Made by a program: the position numbers and the translations under genes
The notes under the pieces: generated by a model
Told to the model about the DNA's origin: nothing
The model's database searches: none
Seen by the model: the letters and a program-made list of their open reading frames with translations, nothing else
Assembly (NCBI GenBank): GCA_033980235.1
Contig: CM067075.1
Location: forward strand, 28,560,150 to 28,624,149
Length of the DNA: 64,000 nucleotides
DNA from: Diadema setosum
Taxonomy: Eukaryota > Echinodermata > Echinoidea > Diadematoida > Diadematidae
Direction of reading: 5' to 3'
Part shown: in pieces, positions 1 to 11,782 of the stretch
How positions within the stretch are numbered: position 1 is the first letter of the stretch
Layout of the letters: every line of letters starts with the position of its first letter

Positions 1-440
1 TGAAGTAAAAGATCTTATTCCTTTTGAAAATAAGCGTTTTGATAGTCAGTGATAATTGTTATATCTTAATTGGGTCAAGAATTCACTTTTCCTCCGCCAA
101 GTGCAAAATAGTTGCGTGTAGCAAACGGAAGGCTTCACTGAAATTGGCTGGCAAACTTCCCCATTTGGCTGTGAGAGCCTGCGTGATTGGTCAACATGCA
201 ATGTAATCATAGTTAGCTGGCCTGGTGAAGGTCGTGTGCATGTTCCGCATACGTGATCCATTCAAAACATCCGAGCTGGGCTCATTCAGCCAATCAGCCT
301 GGAAGGCTGGATTTCCAGTTTTGATAAGGGAATGTCCTCCCGTTTCTACCTTATCTTGGGAAAAATGTGCTCCTGATTGATTAAAAGGTGCATGCGCCAC
401 ATTATTGAATGATATTTTCAGAAAATAGAGACTTACAGAT

Positions 441-600
441 TTCATGTTTCAGGTTGAGAATAAAAAGTTTTGCACAGTCATCAAGACAAGCCGTATAATA
501 GGACTGTTTCTGCACTTGAAACCATCGTTTCCTCGACAGAATATAACTTATTATTCCATAAAATTGATATTAAACAGAAGGCTTGATTCTCAACCTAATA
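441..600. repeat. Small inverted-repeat element
   Basis: The sequence aggttgagaat near 450 is mirrored by attctcaacct near 595, leaving a roughly 150-bp AT-rich interior. This is the structure expected of a short non-autonomous DNA element or foldback. No coding content was seen in it. The flanks (1-440 and 600-1140) hold no gene that I can recognise. Confidence 0.4.
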
Positions 601-1221
601 CTGTGTTTACTTCAGATCTGTAAATATGATATAATTTATACTTGATGATAACTAGTATATTCCTGCCAGAAAGGAAATTTCTTCCTGTGTTAATCATTTC
701 CGATTTGATATAGGCCTACAGGTATATAAATCTCTGGTTTTCATGTACAAACTCAACGTTATATATTATATTGCCAAAGATAAAGATATTGATACACTGT
801 AACTACACATGTATGTCTATCCCTGATGGTTCTATTCATTCGTAAAAGATAGATATCCGTCAGAGGAGTTTCGTACGACAACTTTTATACCCTGCATCCA
901 CTCTATGTGAAAAACCTCAAAGTTCAAAGTTATATCCAGGGCCCTGTTGCGTAAAACTTTAAAATAGACCATATAAGTCCCCCAATATGTCTGTATCAAT
1001 GATGTACAAGGCTGAGTTTGATTTTTCTGTGTTACAGAAAGTCATTTTGACTCCAAACACAAAAATCCAACATAAGTATACCGTGAATTAAACGTGAGTC
1101 TATACATGGATAAAAAACAACAATATTGCTTGAAATCAAGCATTTAGTATTGGCTGGCTTTGCTTAACCCCAAAACCAAGATGGCTGATCTACTATAGTC
1201 ACTGATAGTGAAGGACGATTT

Positions 1222-1470
1222 TTGAGATGCATCTCTGGAGGAAGAGAACTTTCTGTGACCGAACTCATCTTTTGGATTCCTACAGAGATGAAGATATTCA
1301 GAGAAAAGCCAAAAATATCGTTTTCGCGAGAATTGGCTGCAATTTCCTTGTTGACGTACGGAATGGAGATAGTATCCAGCGGCAAGCCAGACGCAATGGA
1401 GCACTGCATTGCCCTTCTTTGCTACTTATGGAGCACATCGATCCACGCCATCAAGATGCATAAAAGTTGA
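1222..1470 (+). mobile_element. Fossil fragment of a PIF/Harbinger-type transposase
   Basis: The frame starting at 1227 reads RTHLLDSYRDEDIQRKAK and later CNFLVDV and QARRNGALH. This arrangement (a D-x-Y-R-D-E-x-I-Q helix, then a N-F-L-V-D segment, then R-R-N-x-A-L) resembles the N-terminal part of HARBI1-like Harbinger transposases. Only about 78 codons are open, the alignable blocks are separated by odd spacing, and no DDE catalytic region follows, so this is a decayed relic. A second open frame over the same bases has no recognisable content. The family call is from memory of the motif order, not from a search. Confidence 0.5.
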
Positions 1471-1479
1471 ATTTGATAT

Positions 1480-3420
1480 TAAACTTACAATCAAGCATAA
1501 CTTGCTTTCAGCCGATCAGAATAAAAGGGGAAGCTATTTCTCGGTTTTAGGTTCGTCCACATAGTATATTAATTCGCTCAAAAACAAAACTAAGATAAGT
1601 TTAGATTGATTTTATCGATTTTTTTTTTATCTAACTGTATCATATATGTTTTCTTCTAAGTTCGATTTGATTCTCGATATGTTCGATTTGAACTTATATT
1701 TGATTCCAACAAAACTTGAATGTAACATGAGCCCAGAGGACATAAAGCACAGTGTTCAGCTTTCATGAGGAAACTCGCGGTGTCTTTTGAATTGTTTCTT
1801 TCCGATAGAAGCCCGTAGGTGTGTTATTGTTGCTCCCTCGACACTATATACACACTGGCGTTTGTTTGTTTGTTTGTTTTTTCATGTCTCCACACTTAGT
1901 ACTTTTTTTTTTGTTGCTCAGCCTGTTTCTTTCTCCCCTACAATTTAATGTTGTTGTTGTTGTTTTGACCTGCCTGTTTATTATATTTTCCCCCACCAAA
2001 TTTATTTCCTAAATGACCTGTATTAAATATGAATGACTCGTTTACTCGTTTACTTTAGTATACTACACCTTTATGTTTACTGCAGCCCACATCACTCTAT
2101 TGGTAGTGCTTATGGTTTTTAAAATCAATCTGCCTTCTTTGTTTTTACTAAATCCGTATCCCCTTCCTCTCTTTCTATTGTGTATATTATACATAGTGTT
2201 TTATTATCATTTTATTTTGAAATGATGAATAAAGATAAAATGAAATAAATTGACGCTTTGACTCGCTGGTTTGTATTATGACCCACCTACATTGTATAGT
2301 GTATTGAAATGAATGATGACTGAACGGATCAGGGAAACACAAGAAAACAATAATACTCAGTAGAAGAATGAGATTTAAAAGTTTGTGCTTGCCGAACAAG
2401 AGTGAAGGTTATAGTTTGCGCTTTCAATTGTTATGATTGCCCCTGATTGAACTTGAAACAGACATTATGTGTAATTTCGACAACTCTTAAAAAAGAAGGT
2501 GCTGATTGCTTTATGATTACGAAATGAATGGCTAAATGTTGTAGCCCTTACCTAATTAATTTTTTTTGGTATAAATCCAGTAAGAATTCCCCCATTATGG
2601 TATCAAGCTTCGTATGAAATGAGAATGATCGAATTCAGTTGTTGTCACATCAATTACCAACAGGGTTTTCGGTCCTTCTCTTACAACATACAGTGACATC
2701 TGCGTTATACCCTTGCAAAATAAAGCAAATCATCAAAGACAGGATATGTTTGTCAAGCTGGAATAACACTATCCGACCATGGAGCTATAAGCTCAGATGA
2801 TCCCACCCATTATTGTTATAAGAATTGTACCTCGCTCTCATGTTATGCATGTATGCCATTTCCTGGAAGCGCGTTTTTTTTACCACCATTTTTTTCTTTT
2901 CTGGGAGAAATGAGTCACTGACAATAGTGGGAAACAGAATAGTTATCGTCATTTATTTTTCAGAAGAACCAGACCTTGAGAATAAGATTTCCTTAAAGAG
3001 GTGACTCTGACACTGAAAAAGAAGCAATGACTACTAGTATTCTGCAGGGGATCCACCAGTGAAAATATTGCGGAAAACACCCCCAACCTCCGGACAAAGA
3101 AAACTTAGAAGATTGAAGTGACATCGCAAAGAATGAAATGTTATGTCTTTGTAATTGTGTTTGTTGGTTGACAAACTACCATTAATTCATACTGTGAAAG
3201 TATATACGTGTATCATAATCACGTATTACTATGCAGAAACAGAGGTCATGTCATGAGCGTGAAAATCATACGGCGAGCAGAAATGACTGATTCTTATGAT
3301 TGATCTCATAAACACTATCTGAGTTGATTTGACAAGTCGGACCGAGTCCTGGCACGTTGGCGTTTTATTCCTCTCCGTTGCCATGAACCACATTAATATA
3401 TTATAATACATGTTTTCGGT
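1480..3420. other. Intergenic, probable LINE 3' tail in part
   Basis: No convincing coding region. The stretch about 1850-2255 is T-rich and ends in a gataaaatgaaataaa-like tail, which resembles the A/T-rich 3' ends of CR1/RTE-type LINE copies; the similar tail near 9.69 kb supports this. The rest is AT-rich unique sequence in which I see nothing. Confidence 0.3.
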
Positions 3421-3501
3421 TACGCCTTAGTGCTTCAAAGTCAGTTGAGTATTCTGAGACAAAATACATACCTAATCTTTCTCGCGGAACTCTGGATCTC
3501 C

Positions 3502-3515
3502 TTCTCTCTCTCCCC

Positions 3516-3555
<40 letters not shown>

Positions 3556-3606
3556 CCTCTCTCTCTCTCTCTCAGTGTGTGTGTGTGTGTGTGTATGTGT
3601 ATGTCA
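3502..3606. repeat. (CT)n/(GT)n compound microsatellite
   Basis: An uninterrupted CT-rich tract with CCCC interruptions passes directly into a GT tract. Apparent reading frames here (Ser/Leu runs) are artefacts of the repeat. Confidence 0.9.
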
Positions 3607-4019
3607 AAGAGATTTTATTTCTTTGGTACATGTATGTATGTGTGTGTGTTTGTTAAAGTGTTAGGGCAGTTTGACACATCAGTATTGCGTGGTACAATGT
3701 TTATGAATGATGATAGAAGAGGTCAGACCACAGTTGCTTTTCAATGAATGCGAGTAAACCTATATAACAAAGATCTCTGAGAGACAACATAATATAACCA
3801 GACATAAAGTATATAACAAAAGGAAGTAATATATTACAAAATCATATAAAGTTGTGTGCATGAGACGTACTTCCTGACCCACTTCAGTGCCTTTCCAGTA
3901 ACATGGCTACATTCCATAATCTGGTAATACTTTGTATGATACATGATAATCATGATGTCGAAGGCGTTGGAGAGGTTGCGTCCAGAAACCAACGGTAAGA
4001 TGTCATCATTGGTTTTTCT

Positions 4020-4395
4020 GGCTAGCTTTATACAGTGTTATGAAATGGGCTTTAGAATATCTGCAATCTGATTGGTCAATTGTCATGCACTGATTTTTTT
4101 TACTGATTTACACTTAGCCACGCGTCCGGTAAAATCCGCACGCATGACTCATAAATCTTGTACAGTGCTGAAAGTGTATACCGGACGCATGATGGGGAAA
4201 ATGGTTGTATTTCATGAATTTACGCGCCCATTTTATAACACAAATGGTGCACAAGCCTATTTCGTGGATCAGTGAGAATTGTATGCTGTCGTTTAACTTT
4301 GGAACAGTCTAAAACCCACTCGCTGCGCTCGTGGGTTTAAACAGTTCCGAAGATAAGCTTGTGCATCCAATTCTCACCGATCCACTCTGTCCTGT
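4020..4395. repeat. Dispersed repeat, copy 1 (foldback inside)
   Basis: The block around 4228-4270 (cccattttataacacaaatg..., then gtgcacaagcctatttcgtgg) recurs in reverse orientation at 6219-6260. An internal palindrome surrounds ccactcgctgcgctcgtgg (about 4317-4336). This marks a two-copy dispersed element rather than a gene. 3740-4020 is unremarkable. Confidence 0.6.
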
Positions 4396-5154
4396 GCATC
4401 ATATACAATGAAGAAAGTTATGCAAGGTTGTGGTGTGGTTTTACATACCAGAAAATAAATTGGGCTATCACATTGTTTAAGAACTGTGTAGTTCCTAAAT
4501 AAACTTCTTTTTCCAAAATTATGTGATGTGATACCTAAATTAAAATCCGTTTCTGAAGCAGACATACACACAAGGTTAAATTATACGTCTCCTCCTGGAC
4601 AGACGGATTTCAATACTAACCTGCTTGTGATGAAATGCGTCTAGTCTGGTTGTTGCTGTTGCCAGTGCATGGTAACTGCGAAGCTGTGCCTGTGATAATG
4701 ACAATGTTTGACAATGACAATGTTTTGATGTTTTGTTCTTTTATTTCCCTATGTCACCCAAATATAGGGTATTGGGGAAAATCGAATCAAGGTACATTGT
4801 AATAAGACGAATTGAGATAAAATAGACAATTTACATCTATTTACATTATTTACAAACCAACAGTAAGGCACATCTGACGTACAGCAACGACGCATCCATA
4901 GCCGGACTGCATGGGTCCCTCCATGATGAGCCAAATAGGACTTCAGTGTAAATAAAACAAGATAACATAAATCCCTGATAGCTTTTCATTGGAACTTTGC
5001 CAACGTCAAGCTCCAATTTACTATCACGAAGATAAACGGTTCAGTGACCCACCTCATCTTGTCTTTGACTGACGCGCATCCTAACACCTCCAGCCCCCAC
5101 TTATATCCCAGTCAGTGGTTGTGCCTTGTCCGTGATCGAATACAGTACTAGTAT

Positions 5155-5268
5155 CAGACTTTCCCTGCATAGTCATCGGTCTTTCCCGTAGTCAATCAGT
5201 CTTTTCCTGATAGTCAATCAGACTTTACCTGATTGTCAACCAGCCTTTCCTGGTAGTCACTGATCAAT
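5155..5268 (+). repeat. Minisatellite, about 21-23 bp unit
   Basis: About five degenerate copies of a unit like tagtcaatcagtctttcctg follow one another (tagtcatcggtctttcccg, tagtcaatcagtcttttcctga, tagtcaatcagactttacctg, tgtcaaccagcctttcctgg). No coding role is apparent. The flanks 4400-5150 and 5270-6040 contain nothing I can support as a gene. Confidence 0.7.
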
Positions 5269-6100
5269 AAACGAGCAGAAGTGAATGTGATGAAAATCTA
5301 AATGGCATATAAAAAAAGCTTCAACCTGGCGGGGAAGCGAAAGTTTTAGAAGCAAAGCACAAAACAGGTTAGTCATCGCATTCTTCATCAGCGACCATAC
5401 GACGGATAAGTATGAGAGCATAAAGTCTATTATGAGTATATGTATACTTCCATCATCTGTTCGATTTGTTAGTTCTACGTGAATGACGGTTATACAAGTA
5501 TTTTTTTCGCATTAGATACACCTCATGAATGCTTTTCTGTAACTATAACAGATATATAATCTTTCTTCTATATTTCGTCCGGGTAAATCTTTGGACGGAT
5601 ATATTCCTGAAATACATATAACAAATATCGAGAAACATTTCGAACGCTGCATTTGCGTGACGGCATTCACAAATTTATGACTAGTCAACAGAACTCCAGT
5701 TGTCATTGAATTTCTGGTATGATAATAGTTGCTTCTGAAGCCATTTTTGTTTATACAGCATTCAATGACAGTCGGAAATTATTATTAGTAAGTTGCTCTT
5801 GCGTTCCATGTTTATTATACTCCCTGCCTTGCAAAATATCTCTGAGCTCTTTAACAATTCCCCCATAATTAGAAGACACGATACAGTTCAACTGTATTCA
5901 TATAATGTGTTCTGTGACAGCAGAGGTATTAAAGTGCAAAGAAATCGCTGTGCACAACAGGTTTGTACAAACAACTTCATAAATCAGTTTTATTTGTAAG
6001 TCTTTGGAGGGATTTCCCCTCCATCACGGGGCCGCCTATGAATCGCGTCAGTGACAACGACAAAATAGCAGGTGTTCGTTTTTATTATAGGAACATATAA

Positions 6101-6144
6101 AACACACACACACACACACACCCACACCCACACACACACACACA
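6101..6144. repeat. (CA)n microsatellite
   Basis: A CA dinucleotide tract broken by CCCACACCCA. It lies next to the second copy of the dispersed repeat. Confidence 0.9.
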
Positions 6145-6690
6145 ATACCATCGACCAGTCCTATTATACAAATAATGCACAGGATAGAGTGCGTTAGTGG
6201 AGCTGCATCTCCACTATACGCCACGAAATAATCCTGTGCATCATTTGTTTTATAAAATGGGTCGAAAACTATCAAACAGCATCTTCACATACCTTTGTGG
6301 GTCAATACCAGTCAGCTACATGTAGCACTCGCTCAAGAGTCAAGATGTCCGAAGATGTTCGTCCAAAACATTTACGCACGTCGCACTCGGAAATCCCGCA
6401 CATATAAGTACTGTATGTATAAGAGTATACGTACGCCACACATGTTATGCACACAAGAAAGGCCGGCCGGCAGCCCGAACTAGAAGTAACAATTGTTGTT
6501 TACAGGATTGACAGCACGTATAGTAGCGCGCGACGCACTTGTAACAACTGATCGAGTGCGCACTGCTAGTGTAAACGTTGTGACGTCAGGCCGTGCATGT
6601 TAGTGAGAAAGTAATACACGCACACGTGACTCATTTCAGCTCTTCCAATTGGCTACATTCTTGAACCCATTTTATAAACGATTTCATGTA
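6145..6690 (-). repeat. Dispersed repeat, copy 2 (reverse orientation)
   Basis: 6219-6260 is the reverse complement, with a few substitutions, of 4228-4270. A related cccattttataaacg block occurs at 6667-6681. The pieces look like remnants of one mobile element family. 6690-7660 shows no gene. Confidence 0.5.
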
Positions 6691-7689
6691 ACGTCTGGAT
6701 CTACGGCACTGAACTATAGAAAGACCTATTTCTATCCAGTGGTCACCACACAGAACTCAGAGTTCTGTGGGTCACCATTGCCGATGAGCGCACATTAATT
6801 CGATGCACATAATTCGCTGACGGCGCTATTCTTAATTGGTCTTAGAACCTGAAGAACAGCGAAGAGTCATCGATTCCACCGCTCCACCTATGTCAGCCCA
6901 TATGTACCGGGTCTTTAGTACGATAATAATGCCTATGACTGTGTTACTTGTGTGATGGAAATCCATTAGATCAGTCAACCAGGAAAAGGACTTCCGTTTC
7001 CGTTATGACAATAAGAGGGAAATCTACGATGTCATTCTGTCCGATGTGTATTATATCATCAATATTGTTCCAATTTCTCAATTTCATTTTGACATTATTG
7101 TGTGTTTATATATCAAAAAAATCCAGCTGGAATAAAATCTTCTTAAAAGGTGCCTTTATCTTGACTTTTTGACCGTCTTTTTGGTATCATGCATGCACTG
7201 TCTGGTATAATTGGTCATCTGGGAATTGTTTAGTAATATTTTGACGCAAGCTAGTTTACTCTTTTGGGAAGACGTCGATAATTTGGTGAAATACTGAGAT
7301 TGGCATCAAACATCAACTTCCATGAAATGAAGAAACATCATAACTTGCGCCCACTCCCCTCTGTCAGAAAAATTGTTTTCTCCCAAATCGAAACGTCTGA
7401 AATATCTTTTAATTTCGTCTAGTTATGACATCGATGACATGCCTCTGTTCAAAGTTTCATAAATGAAACTTTGAAACATATTTTTTCTATCTCTTTTCAC
7501 TTCTGCTGTTGGCCTATATTTCATACGACGGCAGGAATTGCAAGAATGAACCTAAAAATACATCATTGAAGATTTTTCGTGCATATCAGAGTTCAAAGTC
7601 CACATAGAGTGCAGACTCTCTTGACAAAGGCCATGCAGGGGGCTTATTCCACATCCCTGATATGATAAAGTGTCACCCGCCCGTAACAA

Positions 7690-8003
7690 AGGCAGAGACT
7701 CCAACCCAAAGTACCTTCTGATCTGGAGATTCTCCCGACTGAAACCCCGAGCAAACGGGAGACTCACTAAGTTGATGTGTGCGAAGCGCGAAATTCCTAG
7801 GGTTCTAGATGCTCTCTGGTGCTATCTAAGGCTTATTTTTTTCAACATACGATAGAAATATGCAAGAAATCCTTTCCAACGGGAGACAAAGAGCCAGGGC
7901 GGGAGAAATTAAATCTCAAACGGGAGAACGGGAGATTTTGCAAAAATGGGTTTTCGGCGGGAGATCTCCCGTCGAAAACGGGAGAGTTGGAGTCTCTGCA
8001 ATG
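7690..8003. repeat. Inverted-repeat element with GGGAGA motifs
   Basis: gcagagactccaac at about 7691 is matched by gttggagtctctgc at about 7987-8000, giving terminal inverted repeats around 310 bp. The interior is full of gggaga/tctccc words (for example cgggagatctcccg at about 7959-7972) that can pair with each other. The open frames across it are by-products of this repetition. Confidence 0.6.
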
Positions 8004-8469
8004 GATACATACCTGCACGCCGGATACTTTTAGTGAAGGCAATAAATGAATGGTGTTTCAAGCTCTGCGGTGTTTGTCTGATCTCTCTCTCTCTCTCCCT
8101 TTGTTTCTCTTTGTTTGTTTTTTGGTGGTATGCTGTCACCCATTGCATTTTTGCGGTTACTACTGCAGCCTCCTTTCTTCATTGATTCAGTTTTCTTGAC
8201 ACGCACAAGTCAGCAACTATTCATACAATCCGTTTTGTTCCTGCTGCGTATCTGCAGGTGTAGGCCCATGTCGAAAGTCAAGGTATTGGCAGAGAAATGG
8301 GGAAATCGCTGATGTAGAGTACATGTGTAGCGACTGAGTTGTTTGAAAATCAACCTATGATGTGGGCTGTATCGTACCATCAAATGCTCCGAACTGTCCG
8401 ACAATCTCGAGTCGATGTCCGTATGGATACTATAACTAGGTTATAATAGTAACCCAACCTGCAGCAAAG

Positions 8470-8806
8470 ATGGCTGACATTAGCCTCACTTCGAACGTTT
8501 CTTTGGATGTGAAGCCTCAATCGAAGAAGCCACCAATCACCCCAATTTCAGGCCAGTGCAGGCTGCGGTACATTCTCCTGTGTGTCGCCAATAAACTGAC
8601 GAAAGAAGACGTTGATCAATTGGTCTTTCTCTCAGCTGGAGTGATAGCATGCGAGCAGGAGAGAGAGGCCATCAGGACGGCCAGAGATCTCTTTGAAATT
8701 CTGATGAAGCGCGACAAAATTAATGAGGACAGTGTGGACTATCTCCTGGACCTACTGCTTATGATCAGACGTTTCAGAGTCCGAAAATACCTCCTCATGA
8801 AATGGG
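8470..8806 (+). CDS. Exon 1 of the DED-repeat gene (death effector domain)
   Basis: It encodes residues 1-112 plus one base, ending M-K-W before gtaagt. The whole DED is contained in this one exon, followed by a phase-1 intron, the usual arrangement for shuffled signalling domains. Confidence 0.8.
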
Positions 8807-11451
8807 GTAAGTTTATTCATGCATCGTACTAAACTATGATTATTTTGTACGTACTGACATGGATTGCAACTAGGTTTACATATAAGGGTTAATTGAAAGG
8901 CCAAAATCTATTAGGCTTTTTGAAAGTTTATGTGCAATATGTAGTTAAGATAGGGAAAACCTGGTTTCTTCGAACTGAGGATCACTGTTGTTGGGGTATC
9001 AATGAGACATCGGGACTTATATCCCCCACGACATTTGCTCCGGCGACAATTGCTCCCATCTGCATGCTAAGCCAAATGTATTGTATTAAATTCCTTATAA
9101 AGATAACCGTAACCCTGATCTGAATCTTCGCATCAAATGAAACCATAAACCCTATCACAACCCTGATTGTACCCTATGAATTTGTCTTTGGAGAAAATAA
9201 GACCAGAGCCATAGTGTCACTACCTATGAAACATATCGCTTACTTTACAAGTTGACACAATTTCTCGATCTAATTAAAATATCTTGTGTCACGTTTGCAT
9301 GATATATATTACGGCTTAAATATCTATTGCATAAAATTAGTTTTGAAGCACTGTAAGGGATATAGTATTCACAATTATACAAATGCCCGCGAACACGCAA
9401 CGTACAAGGCTGAAGGAATGGACACATGGGCTATGAATTCAACAAGTGGACGTTGAGTAGACATACACACTGTCCGTATCCTTTGTGCACCACACCGTAC
9501 CTAGTAATAGCGCTTCACTCTTAGTATCGCATAACGACCTGGGGTCCGTTTTATGAAATCATCACATAAAAGTTTCATTTCATTTGGAAAATTTCATTTG
9601 GAAATGTAATAGTTACATTGTACTTAATTTGCTTGTATGAAATTGTCATATTGTATGTTTTGGCCGGAAATGAAATAAAAATGAAATGAAATGAAAAGTC
9701 TTTACACAAATCTCAGTATGGCCAAAGTCGCAAATATTAAACTATGAGTGACTTGCAAAGAGAAGTAACATCCATTCCATGGAGTCATTTATAAGTGTGT
9801 TTCATTAGCAAAAAATCTCTCACAAGACTTTCATGAAAAGGACCCCAGGACACTTTCCCCAAAACCCTTTAACTTAATATTCCCTGAATGTTATCCATTC
9901 TTCGTCATCTTCCAACCTTGTGATAGACAGCAGAAAGGATTAGGTGTAGTACACTCAGGAAATCTTGCTTTGATAGTAAAAAGAATTAAGTTTTCTCGTA
10001 GTATAGGCCTATCTTGTTTGATATTTTACCAGTTTTCAAACGCTTGCATATCTCACCTTCATTACTCGACAGCTGCATGGAAGGGTCGCGGAAGCGATCA
10101 AATCAGATCCACTGTGTCCGAACCTTGCGCTCAAGCACGCGGCACATCCATGGGCGGTCCATTGGTGGAGCATGGAAACATCAAGCCCTGGAACAGCAAT
10201 AATCACACCGGGCTGCCAGTGCCTGACAGTGAACTTTTGGATGCAGGACCAGGAACGGAACCTCACGACGTAGTCGCTCATAACAACAACGGACGTCACA
10301 TTCAGTCACGAACAGCAGCTGATTCCACCTCTAGGACAGAGGTAAAGGACGATGAAGACCAAGTCGACCCGAAACCATTGCCTAGGATTATTCTAACTAA
10401 AAGCTGCGAAACCACGACTAGTCATTCCGATCAAGCTGCTACTAAGTACTCCGACCATGCTCCATCCTCTTCAGTAAGCACCGATGCACTTGGGCGTTTT
10501 GAGCGTTATGGAAATGTGAACAAGTGTCATTCCGAGACAGAATCTCTACTGACTGAAGTACAGCAGTGGGTGCAGCTTAAAATTCTGAGTGATAACATGG
10601 GTTGTTCCATGAAAACTTTGAGTATCTCGAGAACCAACAGCAGAGAGAGTGTACCCGCACTCAGCAGAACTCCAAGCATCGAAATCAAAACGAGCAGCAC
10701 GATTGCAGATAGTTTTGACTGTCATAGATCACCCCAAAGAAAATGGAGCTTGACCAGTGTCAGCAACAGGAGCAGTTGGATAAGTGTTGATAGCTTGGAC
10801 AGTGACACTGGATCTAGCAGACGTCAGAGTATTGACAGTACGCCCAGTCAACAAAGAAAAATCAGTGCGAACAATTTGGAAGATGGACCCAACACCAATC
10901 CTATAGGGAACTTTGGCACTTATTCACCGTCAAGGAAAAGGAGCCTTTTCGGTGTCAGCAACAGAAGCAGTGCGATTAGTGTTGATAGCTTGGACAGTGA
11001 CTCTGGACCTAGTCAACATCACAGACCTGACAGTATCCCAAAGCAAGGCAGTTCGATGAGTCAGGACAGTTTAGAAGATGAGCGCAACATCAGCCCGATC
11101 GGGAATCGGAACCACTACCCACCGTCACGGAAAGGGAGCCTGTACAGCGTCAGCAACAGAAGCAGCGTGATCAGTGTTGACAGCTTGGACAGTGACTCGG
11201 GACCTAGCCAACATCACATACCTGACAGCATCCCAAAGCGAGACAGTACAACGAGTCAGGACAGTTTAGAAGATGAGCGTAACATCAGCCCTATTGGGAA
11301 TCGGAACCGCTACCCACCGTCACGGAAAGGGAGCCTGTACCGTGTCAGCAAGAGAAGCAGTGCGATCAGTGTTGACAGCTTGGACAGTGACTCTGGACTT
11401 AGCCAACATCACTGCCCTGATCGTAAAACTCAATACGAGACAGACGTTTAG
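8470..11451 (+). CDS. Death-effector-domain protein with Ser-rich 195-bp tandem repeats
   Basis: Two-exon model: 8470-8806 joined to 10073-11451, 571 residues. The donor at 8807 is a perfect GTAAGT after phase 1; the acceptor after tactcgacag at 10072 restores frame exactly. Residues about 31-110 form a six-helix death effector domain (start RLRYILLCVANKL, middle ARDLFEIL, end LLLMIRRFRV). DEDs mediate homotypic assembly with FADD, caspase-8 and c-FLIP type proteins. The usual R-x-D-L element in the last helix reads R-F-R-V, so the charge triad is altered. The tail is hydrophilic and holds about four exact 65-residue repeats, each with a S-[LS]-x-S-V-S-N-R-S-S core, a S-V-D-S-L-D-S-D segment and basic R-K-x-S-L sites. 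No death domain or caspase domain follows. The start ATG at 8470 is the first in frame. The adaptor role is inference. Confidence 0.75.
8807..10072 (+). other. Intron of the DED-repeat gene
   Basis: 1,266-bp GT/AG intron. It contains a LINE-like 3' tail (about 9550-9700, ending tttggccggaaatgaaataaa and ATGAA repeats). Near 9000-9180 there is a string of short repetitive phrases (gctccggcgacaattgctccc, then accctgat-type phrases) that look like dispersed repeat sequence. Confidence 0.6.
10073..11451 (+). CDS. Exon 2 of the DED-repeat gene (Ser-rich repeat tail)
   Basis: It encodes about 459 residues. The N-terminal half is Ser/Thr/Asp-rich linker. Tandem units begin at about 10729, with corresponding AGR-AAA-xGG-AGC positions at 10738, 10933 and 11128, spaced exactly 195 bp. 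The TAG at 11449-11451 falls inside the fourth unit because of a length change (see the next entry). Confidence 0.75.
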
Positions 11452-11623
11452 GACGAGTCAGGAGACTTTAGAAGATGGACGCAACATCAGTCCTATCGGG
11501 TGGAGGATCCGTCACAACTCTCCAATCTCAGAATCAAAACCAGGAAGCCTTTACAGCATGAGTAACAGGAGCAGTTTGATCAGCGTTGATGGTTTGGACA
11601 GTGACGATGGATCTATTAAATAG
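10729..11623 (+). repeat. 195-bp coding tandem repeats, last units out of frame
   Basis: Four and a half units of a 65-codon repeat. Successive GSL/RSL serine codons are spaced 195, 195 and 195 bp, then 214 bp (11332 to 11546). The extra 19 bp shifts the frame by one, so the residual repeat (T-S-Q-E-T-L-E-D, then N-I-S-P-I-G, then S-N-R-S-S-L-I-S-V-D) continues in another frame up to a stop at 11621-11623. Either a real truncation in this allele or a sequence error is possible. Confidence 0.85.
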
Positions 11624-11776
11624 CCAACGTAACATGAACGACCGTATCTCCAGTAGAGACAGCTGGCGAGTGCAGTTAGGCTAATGGACTAAGATGAACG
11701 CAGCACAAGTTTCGTTGCGGCCCGCTGTTAGGCTTCTGATGGTATAGTCACTGGCCGAACCGTAACCGAAAAGACA

Positions 11777-11782
11777 AATAAA
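11777..11782 (+). terminator. Possible poly(A) signal of the DED-repeat gene
   Basis: AATAAA about 325 bp after the stop codon and 150 bp after the end of the out-of-frame repeat. A second A-rich candidate lies near 12040. The position is plausible; the cleavage site cannot be seen. Confidence 0.4.

Noticed and set aside
3430..3747. 105-codon open frame rich in Ser, Leu and Val/Cys
   Set aside because: It is a translated CT/GT microsatellite with no domain and no gene context.
6948..7172. 74-codon + open frame with a hydrophobic stretch
   Set aside because: No start context, no homologous motif, isolated in AT-rich DNA.
7819..8185. Several overlapping open frames on both strands
   Set aside because: They arise from the inverted GGGAGA/TCTCCC element; the frames mirror each other across strands.
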